Positions 1-6,296 of a DNA stretch of 9,954 nt are shown here, piece after piece (position 1 is the stretch's first letter; the number at the start of each line of letters is the position of its first letter). The DNA comes from G020350405 sp964513655 (GTDB lineage Bacteria; Planctomycetota; Phycisphaerae; Sedimentisphaerales; Anaerobacaceae), in contig CAZENQ010000118.1 in assembly GCA_964513655.1 (NCBI GenBank), positions 1 through 9,954 of the forward strand, written 5' to 3'. The position numbers and the translations under genes are program-made. Under the pieces are notes generated by a model that saw only the letters and a list, made by a program, of their open reading frames with translations, did not search any database and had not been told where the DNA came from.

Positions 1-249
1 CTAAGGCATCTCGCTTGTCTTTGGGTAACGAAGCGATCTCGGAGATAAATGTCGCAGGGATTTTAACCCATGCCGAGGTTTCCAGCCCAGCCAGCAGGGC
101 CTTCAGTGCTGCGTTTAATATGGTTTTGCCTTTTGCCACGACTCTTTTCCAGGATTCTGTTTAAAAACTCTGCTTCCTCTGTGGCTAAATAGTGGAATTA
201 ACTTGGCTCCCAGTTGCTCGGCCTCTGCTGCGCTAAGTTTTCAGGGCAT
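1..249 (-). pseudogene. Degraded, frameshifted reading frame running off the left edge
   Basis: On the minus strand three neighbouring pieces in different frames each look protein-like. An ATG at 249-247 is followed by Pro and then a TGA stop (243-241). The same frame then reads KLSAAEAEQLGAKLIP (240-193), a second frame reads LATEEAEFLNRILEKSRGK (188-132), and a third is open from 163 to the window edge (about 53 codons). The third piece includes KTILNAALKALLAG, then a TSAWVKIPATF segment and LPKDKRDAL. All three are rich in Ala, Glu, Lys and Leu and would form helices. Joined, they would give the N-terminal 80 or so residues of one protein. The early stop and at least two frame changes suggest a dead gene, although base errors in the T-rich runs could produce the same picture. 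I do not recognise the family. Confidence 0.35.
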
Positions 250-447
250 AGAATATGGGGAAAGAAGGGAAAAGGCAAGGGGAAAAGAAAAAAATACCTG
301 TACGGCAACTCTCTCGAACTAAGATGCGACCAAGTTAGCTAACCGAAAGCGTTCTGGCGAGGCAGCGAGGCACATCTGTGTAAGGCGGATTTGGGATGTA
401 AAGCATGACAAGTGAAGTGGATTTTGATAGTGTAGAGCTTATAGAGA

Positions 448-468
448 CCATTTAAAGCGTTTAAATGG
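448..468. promoter_or_regulatory. Perfect 9-bp inverted repeat, possible operator
   Basis: The arms CCATTTAAA (448-456) and TTTAAATGG (460-468) are exact reverse complements separated by GCG. The site lies about 118 bases before the porin start at 587, in otherwise unstructured DNA. An AT-rich, short-spaced dyad of this kind is typical of a binding site for a dimeric regulator. No T-run follows it, so it does not look like a terminator. The link to control of the porin gene is inference. Confidence 0.4.
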
Positions 469-573
469 GAGATGTCAGCTTAGTATACCTCAGTTTTTTG
501 TCGGTTTAGGCTAATCTTTTCTGCAGCGATTGAGCAAATTCACCTATGATTAGGATTTTATATGGTTGATTTG

Positions 574-580
574 AAAGGAG
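574..580 (+). promoter_or_regulatory. Ribosome binding site that decides the porin start
   Basis: AAAGGAG directly abuts an ATG at 581, leaving no spacer, but sits 6 bases before a second in-frame ATG at 587. The spacing favours 587 as the true start and removes two residues (Met-Gln) from the longer reading. Confidence 0.65.
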
Positions 581-586
581 ATGCAA

Positions 587-1912
587 ATGAAGGAACGAAA
601 TATTTTTGCTCTGTTGGTGTTCGTGGCAATTGTATGTTGTCAGTTAACACCTCTTGCAGCAACGGCTGCAGAGGACGCTGATGCGCGGATGGAAAGAATT
701 GAGGCGCAGCTTCGAGCACTACAGGCCGAGTTGGCGGCATTAAAGGCAGAAAGAGCCGCTGAAAAAGCCCAGGCTGCGAGGGAAGTCCCTCCTGTTGTTG
801 ACCAAAAGCAACTCGAAGAGCTTGTCAACAAAACCTTCGAGGAGAAGAAAGATGAGTTCGCAAAAGTGCCTGAATGGGTTGAGAGGCTCAAATGGAGCGG
901 CGACTTTAGATACAGGTACGAAAATATCCATACAGAAGAAGGCCCAGGTGACAGAAATCGCAACAGGATTAGGGCAAGGTTGCGGCTTGATGCAAAAGTA
1001 AACGACGAGTGGGACGCCATCTTCAGGCTGGCTACCGCCGAGGTTGATACTGACGCAGGCGGCATCGCAAGAGGTTCAAGGTCCACCAATGTGACTCTTG
1101 ATGATGAGTTCAGGCAGAAAAACCTTTGGCTGGATTGGGCGTATGCTGCCTACCATCCCGAATCCATGCCGGGTCTGAATGTCTGGCTGGGTAAGATGGG
1201 AACTCCTATCTACAAAGTGGGCAAGCACCAGCTTATCTATGACAATGACCTCGCGTGGGAAGGTGGTGCCGTAAAGTATAAAATGCCTCTGAATGATAAG
1301 CAAGCACTGCTGCTCAACTGGGGCGGTTTCTATCTGGAGGAAAATGACGGTGCTGATATTCCGGACGCATCTTTGTGGACCACCCAGGTTGCCCTTGAGC
1401 AAAAGATTGATGACATGACTCTAACAGGTGGTGTCGGCTACTATCATTTCGGCAATGTCGAGTTCGCAGATCTTAACGGTCCAGGGACCTCCTCAGATTT
1501 CGATGATACATACAATCTCGTTGAGATTTTCGGAGAGCTGGGCACAAGTATCCTGGACGGGGAACTTCCCGTTTCTGTATATGCTTCATATGTTAACAAC
1601 GCCGGAACAAATTCCGATGCGGATACCGCCTGGATCGTGGGAGCGAAGCTGGGCAAGGCAAAGAAGCGTGGTTCCTGGGAATTCGGCTATAACTACAGGG
1701 AAACCGAAGCTGATGCTGTCTCTCCTGTCCTGAGTGAGTCTGACTTCGTAGGCGGCGGGACCGCCAGTAGCGGGCATGAATTCAAAGCAAAGTATCAGCT
1801 TCACAAGAATGTGCAGGCCGCACTGACTTACATCTTAGCCGAAAGAGACAGAAGCGCAGGAGACGACCTCGACTATGACAGGCTGATGGCGGACTTCATT
1901 TTCAAGTTCTGA
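587..1912 (+). CDS. Outer-membrane porin, Porin_5 type (putative porin)
   Basis: Predicted 441-residue outer-membrane beta-barrel for passive solute entry; the substrate is unknown. Residues 1-28 form a signal peptide (Lys/Arg start, hydrophobic core LLVFVAIVCC, Ala-rich cleavage region ending near TAA). Residues about 33-66 are a charged Ala/Glu/Leu coiled coil (MERIEAQLRALQAELAALKA), as in periplasmic trimerisation or peptidoglycan-facing stalks. The barrel begins near residue 97 with RLKWSGDFRYRYE and the RNRNRIRARLRL strand. It has the alternating pattern and the GKMGTPIY and DLAWEGGAVKY segments I associate with the Porin_5 family, and ends in FIFKF, a terminal Phe suited to BAM assembly. 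Length fits the family. It stands alone, with a strong terminator 64 bases downstream. A remnant of a similar gene lies about 2.4 kb downstream. The family assignment is from memory of motifs. Confidence 0.85.
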   Translation: MKERNIFALLVFVAIVCCQLTPLAATAAEDADARMERIEAQLRALQAELAALKAERAAEKAQAAREVPPVVDQKQLEELVNKTFEEKKDEFAKVPEWVERLKWSGDFRYRYENIHTEEGPGDRNRNRIRARLRLDAKVNDEWDAIFRLATAEVDTDAGGIARGSRSTNVTLDDEFRQKNLWLDWAYAAYHPESMPGLNVWLGKMGTPIYKVGKHQLIYDNDLAWEGGAVKYKMPLNDKQALLLNWGGFYLEENDGADIPDASLWTTQVALEQKIDDMTLTGGVGYYHFGNVEFADLNGPGTSSDFDDTYNLVEIFGELGTSILDGELPVSVYASYVNNAGTNSDADTAWIVGAKLGKAKKRGSWEFGYNYRETEADAVSPVLSESDFVGGGTASSGHEFKAKYQLHKNVQAALTYILAERDRSAGDDLDYDRLMADFIFKF

Positions 1913-1975
1913 CTTGGGCAAACAACAAGCTGATGTACCTTTGATGCTGGTTATCAAAGTCGGCTGACAACCAGC

Positions 1976-2012
1976 GGCAAGCCCACGGATTTGATTCGTG
2001 GGCTTGCCTTTT
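1976..2012 (+). terminator. Rho-independent terminator of the Porin_5 gene
   Basis: The arms GGCAAGCCCACG (1976-1987) and CGTGGGCTTGCC (1997-2008) form a perfect 12-bp stem around a 9-base loop, followed by TTTT (2009-2012). It lies 64 bases after the porin stop codon. Nearly the same hairpin recurs at 4381-4416. Confidence 0.85.
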
Positions 2013-2047
2013 GTAATGGGCGTATCATCCACAAAGATGTACAAAGT
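1977..2047. repeat. 71-bp direct repeat, copy 1
   Basis: All 71 bases match 4381-4451 exactly and in the same orientation. The repeat contains most of the terminator hairpin plus 35 further bases that are also unchanged (2013-2047), so identity extends beyond what terminator function requires. Upstream similarity between the two sites continues weakly into the porin C-terminal codons. Downstream it ends abruptly after position 2047. Confidence 0.9.
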
Positions 2048-2074
2048 ACAACGATTTGCGGTATTGTTTAGTGC

Positions 2075-2097
2075 GGGCGGGGCGGCGGCCCCTGCCC
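2075..2097. other. GC-rich hairpin in the inter-porin gap
   Basis: GGGCGGGG (2075-2082) pairs with CCCTGCCC (2090-2097) through eight pairs, one of them G-T, around a 7-base loop. No T-run follows. It lies between the terminator and the OprB-type gene. It may be a residual repeat or transcript structure; no function can be read from it. Confidence 0.3.
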
Positions 2098-2262
2098 AGC
2101 TTCTTCGGCTGCGATCCTAAGCCGGAACACTATCATCATTCCAAAATTTTCCATTGCTTATTGATGACTGATTGCGTAATTTAATTGCGGTTTTTGTGCC
2201 TGGTGCAGTATGCAGCCGGCGACATTACGATGTTGGTTTTGCGAAAAGTTCTTCCACGAAGT

Positions 2263-3756
2263 ATGTCAAATTATAAAACTCCGCCTATCTTTGGGATATT
2301 AAGAAATCACCGTATCCTGCGTATTTGTATTATTCTTTTAGTTGTGATGTCTCTGAGTTCTTTTGAATCTGCATTTGCCGAGGATAGTAACGATGTCTCA
2401 GAGCAACCCGCAGATGGCAACGATGTCTCAAAGCAGCCCGCAGACAGTAATGATGTCCCAGAGATCCCCCCAGAAAGTACGGATGTTTCAGAACTGTTAG
2501 AAGAAAGCAAGGCCGTTGCAGCGGCCGCCGAGGACAGTAACAAGGTCCCAGAAGCGGCCACAGATGGTAACGATATCTCAGAGCAGCCTGCAGATAGTAA
2601 CAAACAGGCCGATGATACTCTGGATGTTTCAGAACTGCTGGAAGAAACTAAAAAGGAGGTGCCAAGACAGTGGTTCGAGGATGAAATTATTATGAGAATG
2701 TTGCGTCCCTATACCGACGCCAGGAAATATCTCCATGACGAATACAGATTTGATGTCGCAATGGAGCATGTCCTTGTATACCAGAGAGCAACCGGTGGCA
2801 GGCGCCCTCGTGAGCAATCTACCTATAACTTTACATTCTTTGGGCAGTGGCATATTTCTGATGATCCAAACAAAGATCAAGGGATTATGGGGTTCTCTTT
2901 TGAAGAAAGAGACAATGTAACAAATCACGGTGTAGCTGATTTCTCCAGAGAAGTGGGCAGCGGTTTTCAGACGCATGGTATTAGAACCGATGAGCGCAGC
3001 CGAACTGCACTGCGACAATTATGGTGGCGGAAGAGATTCGCCGACGATAAAGTGACGCTTACACTCGGTAAACTCCATCATTCCGCCTACTATAACCGAA
3101 ATCGTTTTGCAGGTAATGCAAGGACGCATTTCTTAAGTTATCCATTTTCCAGGAACATTAATCGTCTGATTCCAGAGGACGGCCTCGGAGCCAACGTGAA
3201 TATAAAGGTCAATGAGAACTTCTATGTGTCTACGGGATTTGGTGATGCCCGAGCTAACAACAAGACATCCGGTTTTGATACAATCGAGGAAGGCGACTTT
3301 TTTACTGCGGTAGAATTAGGTCTGACATCAGATATTGAAGGAGCAGGCAGGGGCAATTATCGCTTTACGGTCTGGCATACCGATGAAACAGATGAGGGTG
3401 CTGAAGGTTATGGATTTGCATTGAGTCATGACCAGGATTTAAACAAGAAGTTCGGCTTTTTTACAAGGTACGGATATACTGAGCCGGAAGTAACCGGGAT
3501 TGAGCACTTTGCTTCCGGGGGATTTATCGTACGGCATCCATGGGGAATTAAAGAGGATTTATTAGGTGTGGGCATATCCTGGGATAAGACCGGCGACACG
3601 GGAGAAGATGAATTTGCCTTGGAGTTTTTCTATCGGGCACAGGTAACGAGACTGCTGCAGATTTCCCCAAGCATCCTGGTTGTTTTCGACCCTGTTCAAT
3701 CTGACAAGACCGAGCCTGTTGCAGTCTTTGGCATCCGGGCACGAATGTTATTTTGA
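2263..3756 (+). CDS. Carbohydrate-selective porin, OprB type
   Basis: Predicted 497-residue outer-membrane porin of the OprB family, which passes sugars across the outer membrane. The chosen start gives a signal peptide with a basic n-region (ILRNHRILR), a hydrophobic core (ICIILLVVMSLSSF) and cleavage after AFA near residue 39. In-frame starts at 2230 (ATG) and 2185 (TTG) would add 11 or 26 residues; no start has a good Shine-Dalgarno, so the N-terminus is uncertain. Residues about 44-113 are a decapeptide repeat, acidic and Ser/Pro-rich. The barrel follows: LWWRKRFADDKVTLTLGKLH, then YNRNRFAGNARTHFLSYPF, GLGANVNIKVN, GNYRFTVWH and GYGFALSHDQDL. OprB-like C-terminal strands (FALEFFYRAQVTRLLQISPS, VFGIRARMLF) end in Phe. 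Length is normal once the repeat linker is discounted. It sits between the two 71-bp repeat copies. No terminator is evident directly after it. Confidence 0.75.
   Translation: MSNYKTPPIFGILRNHRILRICIILLVVMSLSSFESAFAEDSNDVSEQPADGNDVSKQPADSNDVPEIPPESTDVSELLEESKAVAAAAEDSNKVPEAATDGNDISEQPADSNKQADDTLDVSELLEETKKEVPRQWFEDEIIMRMLRPYTDARKYLHDEYRFDVAMEHVLVYQRATGGRRPREQSTYNFTFFGQWHISDDPNKDQGIMGFSFEERDNVTNHGVADFSREVGSGFQTHGIRTDERSRTALRQLWWRKRFADDKVTLTLGKLHHSAYYNRNRFAGNARTHFLSYPFSRNINRLIPEDGLGANVNIKVNENFYVSTGFGDARANNKTSGFDTIEEGDFFTAVELGLTSDIEGAGRGNYRFTVWHTDETDEGAEGYGFALSHDQDLNKKFGFFTRYGYTEPEVTGIEHFASGGFIVRHPWGIKEDLLGVGISWDKTGDTGEDEFALEFFYRAQVTRLLQISPSILVVFDPVQSDKTEPVAVFGIRARMLF
2392..2601 (+). repeat. 30-bp coding tandem repeat, 7 degenerate units
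   Basis: Seven consecutive 30-base units encode decapeptides in perfect register just after the OprB-type signal peptide. The consensus is about DVSEQPADSN, with units such as DVSKQPADSN, DVPEIPPEST, DVSELLEESK and DISEQPADSN. The motif DVSELLEE appears again just beyond the array. Units differ by substitutions, not length, so the array is old but its length register is kept. It probably forms an extended acidic spacer between membrane barrel and N-terminus. Confidence 0.85.
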
Positions 3757-3825
3757 CATGCTTCTCAAAACTGCGCCACTTTTATTGATGGAGTTGTTTT
3801 AAGTCACGAAATACCGATTGTTACT

Positions 3826-4215
3826 TTGATTGACTTAAATTTCAATTCTGGTCGCACCTCTTGTTTTTTATGTCTTCAGCTTGGATCCGCACACAGCCAC
3901 AAGCTCAACGCAAGCTATTTCCTGACCGGCGAACACCGCAAATATAAACCTTCGGCAGGTTCTTTCAGCAGAGTTAAGCCCAAGAAGAACTTTGGCTTGA
4001 ACAAAGGGCCAGGGGCTTGGGAGGTAGCCGTGAGGTATTCAGGGGTTGACCTTGACGATAGCAGCATAACCGGCGGCAAATTGAATAACACAACAGTAGG
4101 TTTGAACTGGTACCTGAATCCAAACACGCGGATGATGTGGAACTATATACATGCCGACAAGGATGACGTAGGCAACGCCGATATGTTTCTGGCGCGATTG
4201 CAGATTGATTTCTGA
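3826..4215 (+). pseudogene. 5'-truncated phosphate-type porin (OprO/OprP family) fragment
   Basis: The open frame encodes the last strands of a Porin_O_P barrel: LNASYFLTGEHRKYKP, then SRVKPKKNF, GAWEVAVRYSGVDL, GGKLNNTTVGLNWYLNPN, RMMWNYIHAD and the end LARLQIDF. These match the family's C-terminal signature (GAWE..RYS, TVGLNWYLNPNTR, terminal Phe). Recognisable similarity starts only around 3890. The preceding 20 or so residues, from the ATG at 3826, look random and hydrophobic/Cys-containing. The family is normally several hundred residues long, so about the N-terminal two thirds, including the signal peptide, are missing. It therefore cannot be exported or fold as a barrel. I read it as a gene remnant left by deletion or recombination. 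An assembly joint is the alternative. Confidence 0.8.
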
Positions 4216-4239
4216 TTGCCGCGGTTAGTTTGGATTTCG

Positions 4240-4344
4240 CTGAAGAATGTGTACAAGCATAATCGAGAGAGTTGCTCCGGCAGCAGCGGTAGCGGAAGCC
4301 AGAACTTCAATCGGTTACAGGCTGACTTGATTTTCAAGTTCTGA
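4240..4344 (+). pseudogene. Remnant of a second Porin_5 C-terminus
   Basis: Reading in the frame ending at TGA 4342-4344 gives LKNVYKHN and, after a Ser/Gly-rich stretch, FNRLQADLIFKF and stop. The intact Porin_5 protein ends with HKNV, then a spacer, then YDRLMADFIFKF. The shared KNV, RL-AD-IFKF and the identical 14 bases TTTTCAAGTTCTGA show common origin. Only about 35 codons remain. They are in frame with, but separated by a stop from, the OprP-type fragment upstream. The copied terminator follows 36 bases later. This is a dead duplicate of the gene at 587-1912. Confidence 0.65.
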
Positions 4345-4380
4345 CATTCAGCTGGCAGTTGAAGGTTGTTAACAGCAGAA

Positions 4381-4416
4381 GCAAGCCCACGGATTTGATT
4401 CGTGGGCTTGCCTTTT
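4381..4416 (+). terminator. Rho-independent terminator, second copy
   Basis: GCAAGCCCACG (4381-4391) pairs perfectly with CGTGGGCTTGC (4401-4411) around the same 9-base loop as the copy at 1976, followed by C and TTTT. It now follows only porin remnants and could still stop read-through from the OprB-type gene. Confidence 0.8.
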
Positions 4417-4451
4417 GTAATGGGCGTATCATCCACAAAGATGTACAAAGT
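4381..4451. repeat. 71-bp direct repeat, copy 2
   Basis: Identical over all 71 bases to 1977-2047 and in the same orientation, 2404 bases downstream. It closes the interval that holds the OprB-type gene and the two porin remnants. Past 4451 the sequence diverges immediately. Confidence 0.9.
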
Positions 4452-4479
4452 GCAGGCGAGGCAAGCGAAGGGCGAGTTT

Positions 4480-4584
4480 GGGATAGCCCTTCCTGGTGAT
4501 ATCAATAATGACGTGGTGGTGAATGTAGCGGGCCGCTCGATAGCGAGTGTTTACTGGCGGCCCCTTTGGCCTCGGTGGGGATGA
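4480..4584 (+). pseudogene. Possible dockerin-like calcium-loop remnant
   Basis: In the frame ending at TGA 4582-4584 the sequence reads LPGDINNDVVVNVAG and then IASVYW. Type I dockerin loops follow D-x-N-x-D-G-x-x-N/D-x-x-D, and many Planctomycetota proteins end in such a loop followed by an Ala/Trp helix. Here Asp, Asn, Asp and Asn at loop positions 1, 3, 5 and 9 are kept (D at 4498-4500), but position 6 Gly is Val and position 12 Asp is Gly. No signal peptide or enzyme domain precedes it, and the frame upstream merely crosses the 71-bp repeat. If not chance, it is the decayed tail of a lost secreted protein. Confidence 0.3.
4530..4563. other. Nested hairpin after the dockerin-like stretch
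   Basis: GGGCCGC (4530-4536) is the exact reverse complement of GCGGCCC (4557-4563). Inside, CTCG (4536-4539) and CGAG (4544-4547) form a small hairpin with loop ATAG, sharing base 4536 with the outer stem. No T-run follows, so it is a structured element of unknown role rather than a clear terminator. Confidence 0.35.
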
Positions 4585-4723
4585 AACAGAGCTGTTGAGA
4601 GGGAGATCGGGGGTGTATTTGTTAATTTGGGAAAAAGTGTTGCAATTTCGGTTTTTGGGGGTTAGGATGTGTGTGGAACGTGCCCGCGTGATGAAATTCT
4701 GCAGGGTGGCGAGGTTTTCGCGA

Positions 4724-5020
4724 ATGGCTGAGGCCGTCGAAAATAGCGATAAAGGCAGCGAAACGGATGTCAGCAAGGTTGTGAGCGACTTTGTGAAAGG
4801 GCTGAGCGAAGAGCACCGGATGTTGGTTGTTCTGAAGGCGCAATTGTATGAGGGGTCGTGGCAGCCGATGCTGGATGATTTGCGGAATCGTCTTGAGGGC
4901 AAGCCGTATATATTTAAGTTGGCGAATCGGGTAAGAGATGATGTCGAGCGTATTGAGGAGATGCAGAGGTTCGAAGGTGAGCATGATATAGATTTGGCCG
5001 ATTATGTTGATTTGTCTTAG
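4724..5020 (+). CDS. Small acidic protein of unknown function (98 residues)
   Basis: I do not recognise a named family. The ATG at 4724 is preferred because GGCGAGG lies 9 bases upstream and the protein becomes strongly protein-like from here (MAEAVENSDKG). Earlier in-frame starts (GTG 4547, ATG 4667, ATG 4691) would add Arg- and aromatic-rich sequence that looks non-coding. The protein has no signal peptide and no membrane segment. It looks helical and charged, with a middle part FVKGLSEEHRMLVVLKAQLY, then GSWQPMLDDLRNRLEGKPY, a basic helix (KLANRVRDDVERIEEMQRF) and a very acidic tail ending DLADYVDLS. It is probably cytoplasmic. It is 72 bases upstream of the beta-propeller gene on the same strand and may share its transcript. 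Codon use matches the genes to its right. Confidence 0.65.
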   Translation: MAEAVENSDKGSETDVSKVVSDFVKGLSEEHRMLVVLKAQLYEGSWQPMLDDLRNRLEGKPYIFKLANRVRDDVERIEEMQRFEGEHDIDLADYVDLS

Positions 5021-5092
5021 GCGGACGGCCGGACAGGATGATGAAGTGGTGATGAAGAAGTGAAGTTTTGCTTTAAGTGAGGGTTGGTAAAG

Positions 5093-6199
5093 ATGCTGAA
5101 GAAGTTGCGAATGAGAAAGGTTTTGTTGGCGAGCATTTTTGTTTTGTGTGCAGGGTTGAGCGGGGTGGCTGTGGGAGGCGGTTCCGGGTGGCTTATTTCA
5201 GCGGAGCTGCTTGAGCACGCGAAGCTGGAATTGGTGTGGGAGAACAAGCTGCCGATGAAGGGGTCGGAGAGTCTGGAGCAGTTGTATATTCTGGGTAATC
5301 GTATCTACGGGCTTTCAAGCCGGAACTATATGGTTTCCATGAATCGTGAGAGAGGCAGTGTGATATTCAGCCGGTCGGTCGCGCCGGTGGGTCTGCCGGT
5401 GGTTGGTCTGAGTCTGTATGAGGATGAGCTTTTTTCAATAATCGGCAATGAGCTGGTGCAGATGAATCCGGAATTCGGGACAGAGCTCAGCAGCACACGT
5501 CTTGCGTTCGGCATAGCCTGTCCCGCAGTTCGCAACAGCGGGTATTTTTATATTGCGGGGACGGACAGGCGTATCCGGGGGTTTCGTTCGGATGATAAGG
5601 TAAAGGTTTTCGAGGCGGCCGCCAAGAACGATTCGCGTGTTACATCGGTTATCGCTGATGAGGATTTTATAGTTTTTGGGACTGATGCGGGTAATGTGGT
5701 GAGTGTGGAGGCGGGCAGGCCTGTGTATCTGTGGCAGTTTGACGCTGAAGATGGTATAGCGGGGTCGATTGTAAGGGATGGAGGGTCGTTGTTTGTTGCC
5801 AGCAAGGACACGAACGTTTACAGGCTTGACGTTTACACGGGCAAGCTTGTGTGGAAGTATCAGGCGGGTGCGGTTCTTGATAAGGGTCCGGTGGTGACGC
5901 GCGAGATTATTTATCAGTGCGTTCGCAAGGATGGTATGGCGGCAATAGAGAAGGCAAGCGGTAAATTCATGTGGCAATTAGAGGGCGGTGCGAGTTTGTT
6001 GGCTGAGTCGGGCGGCAAGGCATATGTGATTACGGATATTGGTGAATTAGTGGTGATGGACAACAGGAAGGCGAAGCGATTGTATTCGGTCAATTTTTCG
6101 GGGGTTTCGAGATACGTGACGAATTTGAGCGATTCGAAGATTTATATTGCGGATGAAGGCGGCAGGATCGCCTGTATAAGACCAATTGGACAGGAGTAG
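5093..6199 (+). CDS. Secreted PQQ-like beta-propeller protein
   Basis: Predicted 368-residue exported protein with a seven- to eight-bladed propeller of the PQQ-like/BamB-like type. The start at ATG 5093 has GAGGG (5079-5083) nine bases upstream; the TTG at 5084 would leave no spacing. The N-terminus MLKKLRMRKVLLASIFVLC, followed by a Gly/Ala stretch, is a signal peptide. No lipobox is clear, so unlike BamB it is probably not a lipoprotein. Blade repeats are visible as strand pairs with Gly-Asp turns: YILGNRIYGLSSRNYMVSMN, ELFSIIGNELVQMN, YFYIAGTDRRIRGF, FIVFGTDAGNVVSV, SLFVASKDTNVYRLDVYTGK (the best match to the PQQ repeat, with LVWKY after it), KASGKFMWQLEG, KAYVITDIGELVVMD and KIYIADEGGRIACI. 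No catalytic or PQQ-binding residues are evident, so a scaffold or binding role in the periplasm is likelier than dehydrogenase activity. It is 97 bases upstream of purH. Confidence 0.75.
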   Translation: MLKKLRMRKVLLASIFVLCAGLSGVAVGGGSGWLISAELLEHAKLELVWENKLPMKGSESLEQLYILGNRIYGLSSRNYMVSMNRERGSVIFSRSVAPVGLPVVGLSLYEDELFSIIGNELVQMNPEFGTELSSTRLAFGIACPAVRNSGYFYIAGTDRRIRGFRSDDKVKVFEAAAKNDSRVTSVIADEDFIVFGTDAGNVVSVEAGRPVYLWQFDAEDGIAGSIVRDGGSLFVASKDTNVYRLDVYTGKLVWKYQAGAVLDKGPVVTREIIYQCVRKDGMAAIEKASGKFMWQLEGGASLLAESGGKAYVITDIGELVVMDNRKAKRLYSVNFSGVSRYVTNLSDSKIYIADEGGRIACIRPIGQE

Positions 6200-6296
6200 A
6201 GATTGGCTTTGTCCCGGTTTGGCCGGGCACTGCAGGACGTAGTGGTAATAACAAATCAAATAAGGATTCACAATTTTTTGAAGGGAAGAGGTTCAA

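Larger units (their letters stand above)
250..586. other. Gene-poor stretch upstream of the first porin
   Basis: I find no convincing gene here. The stretch opens with an almost pure purine tract on the plus strand (257-294, a single C at 276). It then holds unremarkable sequence, a perfect inverted repeat (448-468, listed separately) and the ribosome binding site of the porin. Possible promoter pieces such as TTGAGC (530-535) and TAGGAT (551-556) lie only 15 bases apart, which is too weak for me to call a promoter. Confidence 0.5.

Noticed and set aside
257..294. Purine-only tract as a regulatory or triplex-forming element
   Set aside because: It lacks mirror symmetry and has no evident link to a functional gene.
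640..1089. Minus-strand open frame (149 codons) opposite the Porin_5 gene
   Set aside because: Ser/Ala-rich antisense of the coiled-coil region; the plus-strand gene has a signal peptide, a ribosome site and family motifs.
4143..4505. Minus-strand open frame crossing repeat copy 2 and sharing a peptide with one crossing copy 1
   Set aside because: The shared peptide simply reflects the 71-bp DNA repeat. The rest differs, and no ribosome site or domain is seen.
6211..6238. CCCGG / CCGGG hairpin after the propeller gene as a terminator
   Set aside because: The stem is only 5 bp with no following T-run, so it does not support a break between the propeller gene and purH.
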